A model generated the notes under the pieces. That model was not told where the DNA came from and searched no databases. It worked only from the letters and a program-made list of their open reading frames with translations. A stretch of DNA of 50,049 nt, taken from an uncultured Sphingomonadaceae bacterium (lineage in GTDB: Bacteria > Pseudomonadota > Alphaproteobacteria > Sphingomonadales > Sphingomonadaceae). How positions within the stretch are numbered: position 1 is the first letter of the stretch; every line of letters starts with the position of its first letter. Where the stretch lies: contig CALMVA010000078.1 in NCBI GenBank assembly GCA_937873035.1, positions 1-50,049 of the forward strand. The letters run 5' to 3'. The position numbers were made by a program, and so were the translations under genes. Below, one piece after another: positions 27,433 to 36,952 of this stretch.

Positions 27433-28409
27433 CAATAAGCGATCCAGCAGTCGAGCAATGCTTTCGCAAGCCCCTTGTCTATGGCTTCGGCGGCTTCTTC
27501 CATCCCTGCGCGCCAATCGGCGGCATGGCCGGCCACCATCAGCGCGGCGGCGGCGTTCACCAGAACGGCCTCGCGATAAGCGCCCTTTTCTCCCAGCAGA
27601 AGTTGCCGCAGCGCATCGGCATTATAGGCCGCATCGCCGCCGAGGAGCGCGTCGGGCACATGACGGGGCAGGCCAAGCTCTTCGGGGGAGATGCGCACAG
27701 GCCCTTCGCCCACCGTCAGGCAGGTGCTTGGGCCGCAGACCGAGATTTCATCAAGCGGTTCATCTCCCGCAACGAGCATGACCTTGTCGTAATCGAGCAG
27801 CGCAATCGCCTCTGCGCAGACCGGCAGAAAATCGGGTCGGGCAATGCCGATGAGCTGGCGGCGGACGCCTGCCGGGTTTGCCATGGGGCCGGTGAGGTTG
27901 AAGATCGTGCGGCGGCCAATCGCCTTGCGGATCGGCGCAAGTGGGGCAAGGGCGGGATGATGTTTTTGCGCGAACAAAAAGCAGATGCCGATGTCATTGA
28001 GCGTCGCTTCGGCCTGTTCGGAGGCGCGGTCGAGGTTAAGGCCCAGCGCCTCAAGCGTGTCGGCAGCGCCCGCCTTGGAAGAAGCGGCGCGATTTCCGTG
28101 CTTTGCAACCGGAACGTCACAGGCCGCGGCGACAATGGCGACTGCGGTTGAAATGTTGAGTGAATGTGCGCCATCGCCGCCGGTGCCGCATACATCGATA
28201 GCACCTTCGGGGGCCTTGATGCGGATCATCCGCGCCCGCATTGCGCGCACGGCGGCAGCAATTTCTACGCTGGTTTCATCGCGCACGGCCATGTCGGTGA
28301 GGAAGCGGGCAATGTCTTCCGCCTTGGGAACGCCATCGAGAATCAGGCCAAAGGCCGCGCTCGCCGCCGCAGCATCTAGCGGGCGTGTCGCATCTGGAAG
28401 GCAGGTCAC
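27432..28409 (-). CDS. trpD: Anthranilate phosphoribosyltransferase
   Basis: Transfers the phosphoribosyl group of PRPP to anthranilate. The 325-residue protein has the PRPP/Mg motif [18 protein letters not shown] near residues 73-90 and [21 protein letters not shown], both typical. The glycosyltransferase family 3 fold (N-terminal helical bundle, then alpha/beta domain) fits the sequence order. The start overlaps the trpG stop by four bases and the stop shares a base with trpC. It is separate from TrpG, unlike the fused form of enterobacteria. Confidence 0.98.
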   Translation of the reverse strand: MTCLPDATRPLDAAAASAAFGLILDGVPKAEDIARFLTDMAVRDETSVEIAAAVRAMRARMIRIKAPEGAIDVCGTGGDGAHSLNISTAVAIVAAACDVPVAKHGNRAASSKAGAADTLEALGLNLDRASEQAEATLNDIGICFLFAQKHHPALAPLAPIRKAIGRRTIFNLTGPMANPAGVRRQLIGIARPDFLPVCAEAIALLDYDKVMLVAGDEPLDEISVCGPSTCLTVGEGPVRISPEELGLPRHVPDALLGGDAAYNADALRQLLLGEKGAYREAVLVNAAAALMVAGHAADWRAGMEEAAEAIDKGLAKALLDCWIAY

Positions 28410-28990
28410 GCGGCTTCCCTTGCCTTGATGCCTGCAATCTTCATGAAATTGGCAAGCATGGCATGGCCATGTTCGGTCGCGATGCTTTCCGGGTGGAACT
28501 GCACACCGTGGATCGGCAGATCGCGGTGGCGAAAGCCCATGGCGTGGCTATCATCGCTCGTCGCGTTGACGATGAGCGTATCGGGAATATCCTCCACGAT
28601 CAGCGAATGGTAGCGCGTGGCGATAAAGGGAGAGGGCAGGCCTTGGAAGAGCCCGGTTCCATCGTGCGAAACGGGAGAGGTTTTTCCGTGCATCAGCCCG
28701 CCGCGCACGACCTTGCCGCCAAAATATTGGCCGATCGACTGGTGGCCCAGGCACACGCCGAGCAGAGGCTTGCCCGCCTCTGCACAGGCGGCCACCAGAT
28801 CGAGCGAAATGCCCGCCTCATTGGGCGTGCAGGGGCCGGGCGAGATGAGAAAGGCCTGTGCCCCGCTGGAAAGCGCCTGTCCCGCAGACATGGCGTCGTT
28901 GCGGACAACCTCTACCTCAGCGCCCAATTCCATCAGATAATGGACAAGGTTCCAGGTGAAGCTGTCGTAATTGTCGATGACCAGGATCAT
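28406..28990 (-). CDS. trpG: Anthranilate synthase component II (glutamine amidotransferase)
   Basis: Supplies ammonia from glutamine to TrpE for anthranilate formation. ATG at 28990 gives [19 protein letters not shown], the standard N-terminus, and 194 residues. The class I amidotransferase triad is visible: Cys in [12 protein letters not shown] near residue 80 and His/Glu in [14 protein letters not shown] near 170. The same subunit may also serve p-aminobenzoate synthase. Its partner trpE lies upstream on the same strand, but an alpha/beta hydrolase gene and two repeats separate the two. Confidence 0.97.
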   Translation of the reverse strand: MILVIDNYDSFTWNLVHYLMELGAEVEVVRNDAMSAGQALSSGAQAFLISPGPCTPNEAGISLDLVAACAEAGKPLLGVCLGHQSIGQYFGGKVVRGGLMHGKTSPVSHDGTGLFQGLPSPFIATRYHSLIVEDIPDTLIVNATSDDSHAMGFRHRDLPIHGVQFHPESIATEHGHAMLANFMKIAGIKAREAA

Positions 28991-29051
28991 GGCGTTCCCA
29001 TAGGCAGTCCGCCGGGAAAATGCCAATATTCTGTGCAGCGGCGCCAGCGGT

Positions 29052-30128
29052 TCAGCGTGTCGCGGGTTCCGCCATCAGCCGGACAAGATCGGCCTTCCAG
29101 AATTTTGCCCAGGTGTGCGTGCCATGGCCCTTGGTTTCGGGGCTGGCGGGGATGAGGATGAAGCGCGCGCGCGCCATGCGCGTGGCCGCCTCCTGCGCCA
29201 TGCCGAGTTCAGGCGGGTTGATGAAATCATCGCCCGAATTGATCCAGAGCACCGGCACGGTGATTTTTTCGAGATTGGGGGCGGGGTTGTAATTACGCGA
29301 GGATTCGAGCTGGTAGATCTGGTCATTGGCGTCGCCATCGCCAGAGCGTGCGGCAAAGCCTGCATCCAGCGCCTTTTCCGCCGCCTCGCGCGTGGGATAT
29401 TGCACCTGAAGCGCCACCGGATTCGCGCCCGCGATCATCGAGAGATAATTGGCGGTGCGCAGACCCTGCAAAGGCTGGCTTGTATAATTGCCACCATTCC
29501 ACGCCGGGTCTGCCTTGATCGCATCGACCGACATCTTGCGCCACCAGCGGTTGCGCCCGGCGATGGCGGCGGCGTTGCAGGCAAAGGGCGCGAGCCGCTC
29601 TGCCGCGCCGGGGTAGGTGGTGCCCCACACAAAGGCGTGCATACAGCCCATCGAGGTGCCGAGGATCAGCTGGAGATGCTTGATCTTCAATGTTTCGGTG
29701 ACGAGCCGATATTGCGCGCGCACCATGTCGTCATAATCATATTTGGGAAAGGCCATGCGCAGGCCGTCTGACGGTTTGGAGGACGCGCCATGGCCGATAT
29801 TGTCGGGCAGGATGACAAACATCTTCGCAATGTCGAGCGGCTGGCCGGGGCCGTAAAGCTCATCGGCAAATTGTGCGCGGAAAAACTGCTTGCCGCTGCC
29901 GCCGGTGCCGTGAAGGATCATCACGGCATTGTCGATTTCACCCTTGGCATTGCGGTGCGGCGTGCCCAGCGTGGTGTAGTGGATGCGCAATTCGGGCAGT
30001 GTTTCGCCTGAGCTGAAGGTGAAGTTCTTGAAGACGGCGTCGGCTTCCTTCGCGCTATCGGTCGGCGCGGCGAGAGCGGTGGTGGAAAGGAAAGCGGCGA
30101 GGGCAACGGCCTTGAGAATTTTCATCAT
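29052..30128 (-). CDS. Exported alpha/beta-hydrolase, homoserine O-acetyltransferase-like
   Basis: A 358-residue alpha/beta-hydrolase with a signal peptide ([20 protein letters not shown], cleavage near residue 20), so it is probably periplasmic. The nucleophile elbow is GTSMGCMHA near residue 158. An oxyanion-type [10 protein letters not shown] and C-terminal Asp (NSGDDF) and His (THTWAKFW) complete a likely triad. The overall pattern is that of the MetX-like hydrolase family, but export argues against methionine synthesis; substrate unknown. It sits between trpE and trpG, where trp operons usually have none. No ribosome binding site is visible: a family B repeat abuts the start within three bases. 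Confidence 0.85.
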   Translation of the reverse strand: MMKILKAVALAAFLSTTALAAPTDSAKEADAVFKNFTFSSGETLPELRIHYTTLGTPHRNAKGEIDNAVMILHGTGGSGKQFFRAQFADELYGPGQPLDIAKMFVILPDNIGHGASSKPSDGLRMAFPKYDYDDMVRAQYRLVTETLKIKHLQLILGTSMGCMHAFVWGTTYPGAAERLAPFACNAAAIAGRNRWWRKMSVDAIKADPAWNGGNYTSQPLQGLRTANYLSMIAGANPVALQVQYPTREAAEKALDAGFAARSGDGDANDQIYQLESSRNYNPAPNLEKITVPVLWINSGDDFINPPELGMAQEAATRMARARFILIPASPETKGHGTHTWAKFWKADLVRLMAEPATR

Positions 30129-30130
30129 TC

Positions 30131-30225
30131 GTCATGCCAGCGCAGGCTGGCATCTCCCTTGTTGGTGTGTGCTTGAGGGGAAGGTAGCGCACTGGGCACA
30201 AGATGCCAGCCTGCGCTGGCATGAC
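30131..30225. repeat. Family B palindromic repeat, copy 1 of a tandem pair
   Basis: Arms 30131-30155 and 30201-30225 are perfect reverse complements (core GCCAGCGCAGGCTGGC) around a 45-base spacer. Each arm also folds on itself with loop GCAG or CTGC. It begins two bases from the hydrolase start codon, so the transcript from trpE would carry a large hairpin just ahead of that gene. Confidence 0.9.
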
Positions 30226-30250
30226 GGAGAGGGGCCGCCTTTCTCCTCGC

Positions 30251-30317
30251 GTCACCCCAGCGCAGGCTGGGGTCTCCGGGTCAGGATGTTGGAGATGCCA
30301 GCCTATGCTGACATGAC
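30251..30317. repeat. Family B palindromic repeat, copy 2 of a tandem pair
   Basis: Arms 30251-30275 (GTCACCCCAGCGCAGGCTGG...) and 30293-30317 (AGATGCCAGCCTATGCTGAC...) are imperfect inverted partners. The first arm carries CCCC/GGGG flanks like the copy at 36888. It lies ten bases beyond the trpE stop. Confidence 0.85.
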
Positions 30318-30327
30318 GGTGAGGGGC

Positions 30328-31845
30328 TTATTGCCCGAACCGCGCTTCGCCCGCCACGCGCACGGCTTCCTTCGCGGCGGCAATCAGCGCGCCGGATTTG
30401 GCTTCACATTCGCGCTGTTCATAAGCGGGGTCGCTGTCCGCGACGATGCCAGCCCCTGCCTGCACGTGCATCACGCCATCCTTCACAATGGCGGTGCGCA
30501 GCACGATGCAGCTATCGAGATTGCCATCGGGCGAGAAATAGCCGACGCCGCCTGCATAAGCACCGCGCGTTTCGGGTTCGAGTTCGGCAATGATCTCGCA
30601 CGCGCGCACCTTGGGCGCGCCAGAGACGGTGCCTGCCGGGAACCCTGCGAACAGCGCGTCGATGGCGTCTTTGTCATCCGCCAGCTTGCCGACGACGTTG
30701 GAGACGATGTGCATCACATGGCTGTAAAGCTCGACCATGTAGCTGTCGGTCACGGTAACGCTGCCTGCCGCCGCCACGCGGCCCACATCGTTGCGGCCCA
30801 GATCGAGGAGCATCAGATGTTCGGCACGTTCCTTGGGATCGGCGAGCAGGCTATCGCGATTTTCCGCATCCTCAAGCGCCGTCTTGCCGCGCGGGCGGGT
30901 GCCTGCAATCGGCCGGATCGTCACTTCGCCATCGCGCACGCGCACAAGGATTTCGGGGCTGGAGCCGGTGAGCGCAAAGCCCGGAAAATCGAGATGATAG
31001 AGGAAGGGCGAGGGGTTGATCCGCCGGAGCGCGCGATAGAGATCAATTGGCGGCAGCGGGAATGGCACGGTGAAGCGTTGGGCGAGCACGACCTGAAAGA
31101 TGTCGCCCGCTTCGATATAGTCCTTCGCCTTCAGCACCATTTCGGCATATTGGCCGGGTTCGAGCACGGGCATGGGCTTCATCGCGTCGGGATCGGGCGT
31201 TGCGGGCACCTGTGGGGGAGCCGACAGCGGCTGCGCAAGGCGTGCGGCGGCGGCCTCGATCCGGTCAATCGCGGCATCGACTTGCGTTTGCGCGTCGCCA
31301 TGGCCCGGCCAGACCGGGGCGACGAGGAAAAGCCGGTCTGCCAGCCGATCAAACGCCAAGATGAGCGTGGGGCGCACGAACAGCATATCGGGCACGCCAA
31401 TGGGGTTGGGGGCAGGGCGCGGCAGTTTTTCCACCAAGCCGACTGTTTCATAACCGAAATAGCCGACAAGGCACGCCAGCGCCTTGGGCAGACCTTCGGG
31501 CACATCGATATGGCAGGCGGTGACGAGCGCGCGAAGTGCGGTCAGGCTGTCATCGGCGACGGGGTGAAAATCACTGCGGTCCGTTGCCCAGCTCCGGTTG
31601 ACTTCGGCGGCATGGCCTTGCGCGCGGAACACCAGATCAGGGGCAAGGCCAATAAGGCTGTAGCGCCCGCGCACGGCTCCGCCTTCCACCGATTCCAGCA
31701 GAAAATCGCCACGCTCAGGCTCATGGAGCTTGAGAAAGGCAGAAACCGGCGTTTCGGTGTCTGCAATCAGGCTGCGCCAGACAAGCGCGGGCTTGCCTGA
31801 GCGCAGGCAATTGACCGCCAGTGCGTCTTCACCCTGTGGCGTCAC
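30328..31845 (-). CDS. trpE: Anthranilate synthase component I
   Basis: Converts chorismate to anthranilate with TrpG, the committed step of tryptophan synthesis. The start is GTG at 31845, which overlaps the ppiD-like stop by four bases (GTGA) and gives 505 residues. The chorismate-binding half is complete: EAGDIFQVVLAQRF, GSSPEILVRV, PIAGTRPRGK, LMLLDLGRNDVGRV and FPAGTVSGAPKVRA. The N-terminal ESVEGGAVRGRYSLIG corresponds to the Trp feedback-site region. No leader peptide or attenuator is visible at its start, because it is coupled to the upstream gene. Confidence 0.97.
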   Translation of the reverse strand: MTPQGEDALAVNCLRSGKPALVWRSLIADTETPVSAFLKLHEPERGDFLLESVEGGAVRGRYSLIGLAPDLVFRAQGHAAEVNRSWATDRSDFHPVADDSLTALRALVTACHIDVPEGLPKALACLVGYFGYETVGLVEKLPRPAPNPIGVPDMLFVRPTLILAFDRLADRLFLVAPVWPGHGDAQTQVDAAIDRIEAAAARLAQPLSAPPQVPATPDPDAMKPMPVLEPGQYAEMVLKAKDYIEAGDIFQVVLAQRFTVPFPLPPIDLYRALRRINPSPFLYHLDFPGFALTGSSPEILVRVRDGEVTIRPIAGTRPRGKTALEDAENRDSLLADPKERAEHLMLLDLGRNDVGRVAAAGSVTVTDSYMVELYSHVMHIVSNVVGKLADDKDAIDALFAGFPAGTVSGAPKVRACEIIAELEPETRGAYAGGVGYFSPDGNLDSCIVLRTAIVKDGVMHVQAGAGIVADSDPAYEQRECEAKSGALIAAAKEAVRVAGEARFGQ

Positions 31846-33758
31846 TTACCGCCCGATCCGGCAAGGCTGCGGCGCAGCTCGTTAATGGCGGCCTGATTGC
31901 GCTTCACATTGATCGCCTTTTTGGCGGCCGCAGTGAACTGCTGGGTGTATTCACGGCCAATCGCGTTGGAAAGCTGCTGCTGGGTCGCAGCAAGCAGGCT
32001 CGGCTCGGCCATGATGTTGCCCGGCTCGATCTTGTCGAGCTGAACGACAATCCAGCCCTGACGGTCAGCACTCGGCGCAATGCGCGCGCGGCCCACGGGC
32101 AGGTCAAACAGCTGCTGAAGCTCAACCGAAGGCGCCTTGCCTTCCTTCACAATGTCCATGCGGCGCGCGCTGAGCGGCTTGATGGAACCCGCCTTTAATG
32201 CGGCGAGCGTCGCCCCGGCATTGGCCTTGGCGAGCACATCTTCCGCCGCCTTGCGGGCGGCTTTGCTGGCGCGGTCTGCCGCAAAGTCCCTCATCACCTG
32301 ATCGCGGATTTGCGCAAGCGGCTTGGGGGCGGCGGCAATTACGCGATCAAGGTCATAGAACACGTCCTTTTCCGGGCCGGTCGGAACAAGGGCGGGGTCA
32401 TCATCGGGATCAGCCTGAAAGGCATCCTTCAGAACCGGCATCAGCTCTGCATCGGCCTTGAAGCCGGGCTGATCGGGCGAAAGCCCGCTTGCGGTGAGCG
32501 GCGGCAGCGACACGACCTTAAGTCCACGGGCCTTCACAACGTCATCAAAGGTCTGGCCGTTGCTCACGCCATCATCAATATCGGCGAGCAGATTGGCAAA
32601 GGCGTCCGCTGCCTTTTGCGCCTGAAGCTCGGCCACGATGTCGCCGCGCACATCGGCAAGGCTCTTGCCACCAATCTTGTTGACGGCATCCACCTTCACC
32701 ACGTGCCAGCCAAGGCCGGACTTGATGGGGCCAACAACGCCACCCTGAGCGGCGGCAAAGGCAGCGGCGGCCACCGCATCAGAGCTTTGCTCTGCAAAAG
32801 GCTTCTTTTCTGCGGCGGAAATCGTCAGCGCATCCAGCCCGACGGCCTTGGCGGCATCGGCCATCTTGGTGCCCGACGCCGCTTTTTGGGCAATTGCCTT
32901 CGCCATATTCTGATCCTGCACGATCACCTGCGTCAGGCTGCGGGTTTCGCGCGCGGCATATTTGGCGGCGTCGGCCTTGTATTGGGCGGCAACATCGGCC
33001 TCAGACGGCATGGATTTCTGGGCGACCATCGCCTTGTCGACCACGGCATAGCGGATCACCCGGCGCTCCGGCACGATGTAGCGGCTCTTATTGGCCCCAT
33101 AAAAGGCGATCAGCTCGGCATCGGTCGGGGCGGGGCCATTGGCAAAGGCGCTGTTGCGAAACTCAACCGCATTGCCGATGCGGCGTTCGACGAGAAGCGA
33201 CGCATAGGGGGCCACCATGTCACGCGCAGCGCCCGACCCGGCAGCAATCGGCACGAGGATGTGGCGCACCGCAATCCCCTGATCGATGTCGGCGCGGAAC
33301 TGCTCCGGCGTCAATCCGCGTTGCGACAGCGCCTGGCGGAAACGCGCATCGTCAAACTTGCCTGTTGCGCCCTGAAACGCCGGAATGCTGGCAATTTCAC
33401 CATCGGTAAGGCGGCTGCTGACGGCCATGCCATTGGCTTCGCCAAAGGCGCGGATAGACAGGAGGTCGCCCATTTCGCCGATCATCTTTTCCAGCGTGCC
33501 GCCTTGCAGGAACTGCGTCATCGTCAGTTCGGGCTGTTGCTGGCGCTGCTGGCGCAATTCAAACTGCATCCGCTGCGAAACTTCGTTCACGCCCAGCGTT
33601 CGGCTGCCCGCGCGGATCACATCGGCGCTGCCGACACCGCCCAGCGCCCCCATGCTGGAAGGCGTGCCGACGCCCGTCACGACAAAGGCGATCATCAAAA
33701 GGCCGAGCAAACCAAGGACAAGCCATGAAGAAAGCGCGCGGCGGAAAAAGGACAGCAT
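31842..33758 (-). CDS. PpiD/SurA-type periplasmic peptidyl-prolyl isomerase
   Basis: Membrane-anchored chaperone/isomerase for outer-membrane or periplasmic protein folding. The 638-residue protein has an N-terminal anchor (WLVLGLLGLLMIAFVVTGVG, about residues 12-31). A SurA_N-like helical chaperone domain follows (about 40-240). A parvulin-type rotamase module is at about 270-370, with diverged motifs such as VVGPIKSGLGWHVVKV. A second helical region ends in a degenerate isomerase-like segment (GWIVVQLDKIEPG). This matches PpiD architecture. It heads the trp-moa-lexA block and is divergent from tpiA across 131 bases, where the promoters must lie. Confidence 0.9.
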   Translation of the reverse strand: MLSFFRRALSSWLVLGLLGLLMIAFVVTGVGTPSSMGALGGVGSADVIRAGSRTLGVNEVSQRMQFELRQQRQQQPELTMTQFLQGGTLEKMIGEMGDLLSIRAFGEANGMAVSSRLTDGEIASIPAFQGATGKFDDARFRQALSQRGLTPEQFRADIDQGIAVRHILVPIAAGSGAARDMVAPYASLLVERRIGNAVEFRNSAFANGPAPTDAELIAFYGANKSRYIVPERRVIRYAVVDKAMVAQKSMPSEADVAAQYKADAAKYAARETRSLTQVIVQDQNMAKAIAQKAASGTKMADAAKAVGLDALTISAAEKKPFAEQSSDAVAAAAFAAAQGGVVGPIKSGLGWHVVKVDAVNKIGGKSLADVRGDIVAELQAQKAADAFANLLADIDDGVSNGQTFDDVVKARGLKVVSLPPLTASGLSPDQPGFKADAELMPVLKDAFQADPDDDPALVPTGPEKDVFYDLDRVIAAAPKPLAQIRDQVMRDFAADRASKAARKAAEDVLAKANAGATLAALKAGSIKPLSARRMDIVKEGKAPSVELQQLFDLPVGRARIAPSADRQGWIVVQLDKIEPGNIMAEPSLLAATQQQLSNAIGREYTQQFTAAAKKAINVKRNQAAINELRRSLAGSGGK

Positions 33759-33889
33759 GGACGAAGCGTCTCCAACTCTAATTTGGGGATGCCATAGGGG
33801 CGCTGGCGCGGCGCTTCAAGCGTGGCGAGGCTGGCATCGGCCAATTCGCTTTGCTAACGCGCCCGCAACGCGAAGCAACGGAGGCGATA

Positions 33890-34633
33890 ATGGCATTGAA
33901 GAAACTGGTGGCGGGCAACTGGAAAATGAACGGCAATCTTGCCGCGCTTGCCGAAATTGAGGCGATAGCCGCCGCTGCCAGCGCCAATGCGGGTGTTGAT
34001 GTCGCCATTGGCGTTCCCGCAACGCTCATTATGCCTGCTGCTGCGCGCGTGCCGGGTTTTGCGATTGGCGGGCAGGACTGCCACTGGACTGAAAGCGGCG
34101 CGCATACCGGCTGCCTTTCGGTCGCCATGCTCAAGGAAGCGGGGGCAAGCTTCGTCATCGTCGGCCATAGCGAACGCCGCACCGATAATCATGAAACGAG
34201 CGCAGAGATCGCCAAAAAGGCGCAGGCCGCCACCAGGGGTGGACTGATGGCCATTATCTGCGTGGGTGAAACCGAAGCAGAGCGCGATGCGGGTGCTGCG
34301 GTTTCGGTTGTGACGGGCCAGCTTGCCGAGTCGGTTCCCGCCGGGTCGAAGGCGTTGAATACGGCGATTGCCTATGAACCCGTCTGGGCGATTGGCACGG
34401 GCCGCACGCCTTCCGCCGATGATGTTGCAGAAATGCACGCTGCCATTCGCGCGCAGCTTGTTTCGCAACTGGGGAGCGAAGGTGCAGGCGTTCGCATCCT
34501 CTATGGCGGTTCGGTAAAGGCGTCGAATGCGCAAGAATTGCTCCATGTGCCCGATGTTGATGGCGCGCTGGTGGGGGGGGCGAGCTTGAAAGCTGCCGAT
34601 TTCGTTCCCATTATCGAAGCTGGCGCGGCCTGA
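33890..34633 (+). CDS. tpiA: Triose-phosphate isomerase
   Basis: Interconverts dihydroxyacetone phosphate and glyceraldehyde 3-phosphate. ATG at 33890 after GGAGG gives MALKKLVAGNWKMNGN and 247 residues; the frame continues upstream to 33851 but without family similarity. Active-site residues are all present: N10 and K12, H93 in VGHSERR, and E163 in AYEPVWAIGTG, with the phosphate loop LYGGSVKASN near the end. It leads a plus-strand run tpiA-secG-pyrG, a common order in alphaproteobacteria. Confidence 0.98.
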   Translation: MALKKLVAGNWKMNGNLAALAEIEAIAAAASANAGVDVAIGVPATLIMPAAARVPGFAIGGQDCHWTESGAHTGCLSVAMLKEAGASFVIVGHSERRTDNHETSAEIAKKAQAATRGGLMAIICVGETEAERDAGAAVSVVTGQLAESVPAGSKALNTAIAYEPVWAIGTGRTPSADDVAEMHAAIRAQLVSQLGSEGAGVRILYGGSVKASNAQELLHVPDVDGALVGGASLKAADFVPIIEAGAA

Positions 34634-34730
34634 CCCACAGCGCGCGCCATGGCCACAGGTTGATCGCGGGGTTGGGCTGGGCTAAGGCGCGGCCCAATTC
34701 ACGCATTACTCGAAAAGAGCACAGTCCCAG

Positions 34731-35135
34731 ATGTTCACTTTCCTGCTCGTCGTTCACGTCGTCATCGCTGTTGCGCTGGTGGGCGTTATTCTCATGCAGC
34801 GCTCAGAAGGCGGCGGATTGACGGGTGGTAGCCCGGCGGGCCTCATGTCGGCCCGCGGCGCGGGGGACTTTTTGACCCGCACGACGACCATTTTGGCGAC
34901 GCTCTTCATCCTGTTGTCGATTGCGCTCGCCGCAGTCGCCACGCTCAACCGCGCGCCGAGCAAGATCGACACAAGCCTTGCCCGCCCGGCTGATCCGGTT
35001 CCGGCACTGCCCGTTGGCAATAGCGCCGCACCCGCCGACGCGTCACCCGTTCCGCTGGCGGCGCCTGCTGAAAAGGCGTCGGCAGCCAAGCCAGACGCGT
35101 CCAAGGTAGGCGACGCGGCTCCGGCCAAAAAGTAA
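34731..35135 (+). CDS. secG: Preprotein translocase subunit SecG
   Basis: Small subunit of the SecYEG channel that aids SecA-driven protein export. Residues 1-75 are the conserved part: a membrane segment, the cytoplasmic loop VILMQRSEGGGLTGGSPAGLMSARGAGDFLTRTT with family glycine pattern, and a second membrane segment. The remaining 55 or so residues are an Ala/Pro/Lys-rich low-complexity tail that many alphaproteobacterial SecG proteins carry. It ends 79 bases before pyrG, with a strong hairpin in between. Confidence 0.95.
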   Translation: MFTFLLVVHVVIAVALVGVILMQRSEGGGLTGGSPAGLMSARGAGDFLTRTTTILATLFILLSIALAAVATLNRAPSKIDTSLARPADPVPALPVGNSAAPADASPVPLAAPAEKASAAKPDASKVGDAAPAKK

Positions 35136-35155
35136 CTAATCCCCAAATTATTTCC

Positions 35156-35194
35156 ACAGCGGGGGATTTGGCACCTTGCCGAATCCCCCGCTGT
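35156..35194 (+). promoter_or_regulatory. Near-perfect 18-bp hairpin between secG and pyrG
   Basis: ACAGCGGGGGATT (35156-35168) pairs perfectly with AATCCCCCGCTGT (35182-35194). Inside it T-G and GGCA/TGCC continue the stem to a three-base loop CCT. No T run follows, so it is not a standard terminator. An upstream AATCCCC (35138-35144) could pair with GGGGATT (35162-35168) instead, which would break the main stem. It ends 20 bases before the pyrG ATG, which has no visible ribosome binding site. Confidence 0.75.
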
Positions 35195-35214
35195 CAGATT
35201 ACGGCTCTTCCCCC

Positions 35215-36849
35215 ATGGCGCGGTTCATTTTCATCACCGGCGGCGTGGTCTCTTCGCTTGGCAAAGGCTTGATGGCGGCATCGCTTGCTGCCTTGCTTCA
35301 GGCGCGTGGCTACAAGGTTCGCATTCGCAAGTTCGACCCGTATCTCAACGTAGATCCGGGCACGATGTCTCCTTATCAGCATGGCGAAGTCTATGTGACC
35401 GACGACGGGGCGGAAACCGACCTCGATCTGGGGCACTATGAACGCTTCACCGGCGTTTCTGCGCGCCAGTCCGACAATGTGACGTCGGGCCGGATCTACC
35501 AGAACATCATCCAGAAAGAGCGTCGCGGCGACTATCTGGGCGCGACGGTGCAGGTCGTTCCCCATGTGACCGACGCAATCAAGGATTTCGCGAAGGCTGA
35601 TACCGATGATCTCGATTTCGTGCTGTGCGAAATCGGCGGCACGGTGGGCGACATCGAGTCGCTGCCCTTCATCGAGGCAATCCGCCAGATGCGCAACGAG
35701 CTGGGCCGTGACCAGACGGTATTCACGCACGTGACGCTGGTGCCCTATGTGGCGGCGGCCGGTGAACTCAAGACCAAGCCGACGCAGCACTCGGTGCGCG
35801 AACTGACGAGCTACGGCATCCAGCCAGATGTGCTCATTTGCCGCTGCGAGCATCCGCTGCCCGAAAATGAGCGCGCCAAGATCGCGCTGTTCTGCAACGT
35901 CCGCAAGGAAGCCGTCATTCCCGCGCTCGATGCGCGCTCGATTTATGGCGTGCCGCTGCAATATCATGCCGAAGGGCTGGATGCCGAAGTGCTCCGCGCC
36001 TTCGGGATCGAGCCGGGGCCGAACCCCGATCTTGGCCGCTGGGACGACATCATGGATCGCCTGATGAACCCGGAAGGCGAAGTGACGATTGGCGTAGTCG
36101 GCAAATATGTTGGTCTTCAGGATGCTTATAAGTCGCTGAACGAGGCGCTGGTGCATGGCGGCATCGCCAATCGCGTCAAGGTCAACATTCAGTGGATCGA
36201 CGCCGAATTGTTCGAAGCGGCCGACAGCGACATCGCCGCCAAGCTGGAGCCGATGCACGCCATTCTCGTGCCCGGTGCCTTTGGTGAGCGCGGCGCGGAA
36301 GGCAAGATTGCCTCCATTCGCTTCGCGCGGGAACGTCAGGTGCCCTATCTCGGCATCTGCTTCGGGATGCAGATGGCTTGCGTGGAAGCCGCGCGCAACC
36401 TTGCAGGCATAGAGAACGCCTCATCCACCGAATTCGGCCCGACAGAGGAGCCCGTCGTCGGCATCATCACCGAGTGGATGAGCAAGGAAGGCATCGAAAA
36501 GCGCGAGGAAGGCGGCGATCTGGGCGGCACGATGCGGCTGGGCGCTTATGAGGCCAAGCTCGCAGGTAACAGCCATGTCGCGGCGATCTATGGCTCAACG
36601 ACCATCTCGGAGCGTCACCGCCATCGCTATGAAGTGAACACGCATTATCGTGAGGCACTCGAAGCGAACGGGCTTGTTTTCTCAGGGATGTCGCCTGATG
36701 GCGAGCTGCCCGAAATCGTCGAGCGGCCGGACCATCCGTGGTTCGTTGGCGTGCAGTTCCACCCGGAACTCAAGTCCAAGCCCTTCGATCCGCATCCGCT
36801 GTTTGCAAGCTTCGTGGAAGCCGCGCTCAAGCAGAGCAGGCTGGTTTAG
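35215..36849 (+). CDS. pyrG: CTP synthase
   Basis: Makes CTP from UTP, ATP and glutamine. ATG at 35215 gives [18 protein letters not shown], the standard N-terminus, and 544 residues; a TTG at 35176 lies in the same frame inside the hairpin but would add non-conserved residues. The synthetase half has [17 protein letters not shown] and [14 protein letters not shown]. The C-terminal glutamine amidotransferase half has the catalytic Cys in [14 protein letters not shown] and His/Glu in [12 protein letters not shown]. The sequence just before the ATG (GGCTCTTCCCCC) lacks a purine-rich site. Confidence 0.97.
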   Translation: MARFIFITGGVVSSLGKGLMAASLAALLQARGYKVRIRKFDPYLNVDPGTMSPYQHGEVYVTDDGAETDLDLGHYERFTGVSARQSDNVTSGRIYQNIIQKERRGDYLGATVQVVPHVTDAIKDFAKADTDDLDFVLCEIGGTVGDIESLPFIEAIRQMRNELGRDQTVFTHVTLVPYVAAAGELKTKPTQHSVRELTSYGIQPDVLICRCEHPLPENERAKIALFCNVRKEAVIPALDARSIYGVPLQYHAEGLDAEVLRAFGIEPGPNPDLGRWDDIMDRLMNPEGEVTIGVVGKYVGLQDAYKSLNEALVHGGIANRVKVNIQWIDAELFEAADSDIAAKLEPMHAILVPGAFGERGAEGKIASIRFARERQVPYLGICFGMQMACVEAARNLAGIENASSTEFGPTEEPVVGIITEWMSKEGIEKREEGGDLGGTMRLGAYEAKLAGNSHVAAIYGSTTISERHRHRYEVNTHYREALEANGLVFSGMSPDGELPEIVERPDHPWFVGVQFHPELKSKPFDPHPLFASFVEAALKQSRLV

Positions 36850-36887
36850 GCGAAGTCGTAAAAATCAAAGCTCCGGCCTTGTTTCTC

Positions 36888-36947
36888 GTCACCCCAGCGC
36901 AGGCTGGCATCCCTATCTGTTGAGACCCCAGCCTTCGCTGGGGTGAC
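36888..36947. repeat. Family B palindromic repeat between pyrG and gshA
   Basis: Arms 36888-36912 and 36923-36947 share CCCCAGCGCAGGCTGG and its imperfect complement CCAGCCTTCGCTGGGG. It lies between the convergent stops of pyrG and gshA and could end transcription from either side, as REP elements sometimes do. Confidence 0.87.
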
Positions 36948-36952
36948 GACAC

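Noticed and set aside
30131..30317. Possible CRISPR array
   Set aside because: The repeated units are inverted, of two variants, and spacing is irregular (45, 25 and 17 bases). They match dispersed copies elsewhere and no cas genes are near.
35176..35214. TTG at 35176 as the pyrG start
   Set aside because: It lies inside the hairpin and adds 13 non-conserved residues before the standard [11 protein letters not shown]-terminus.
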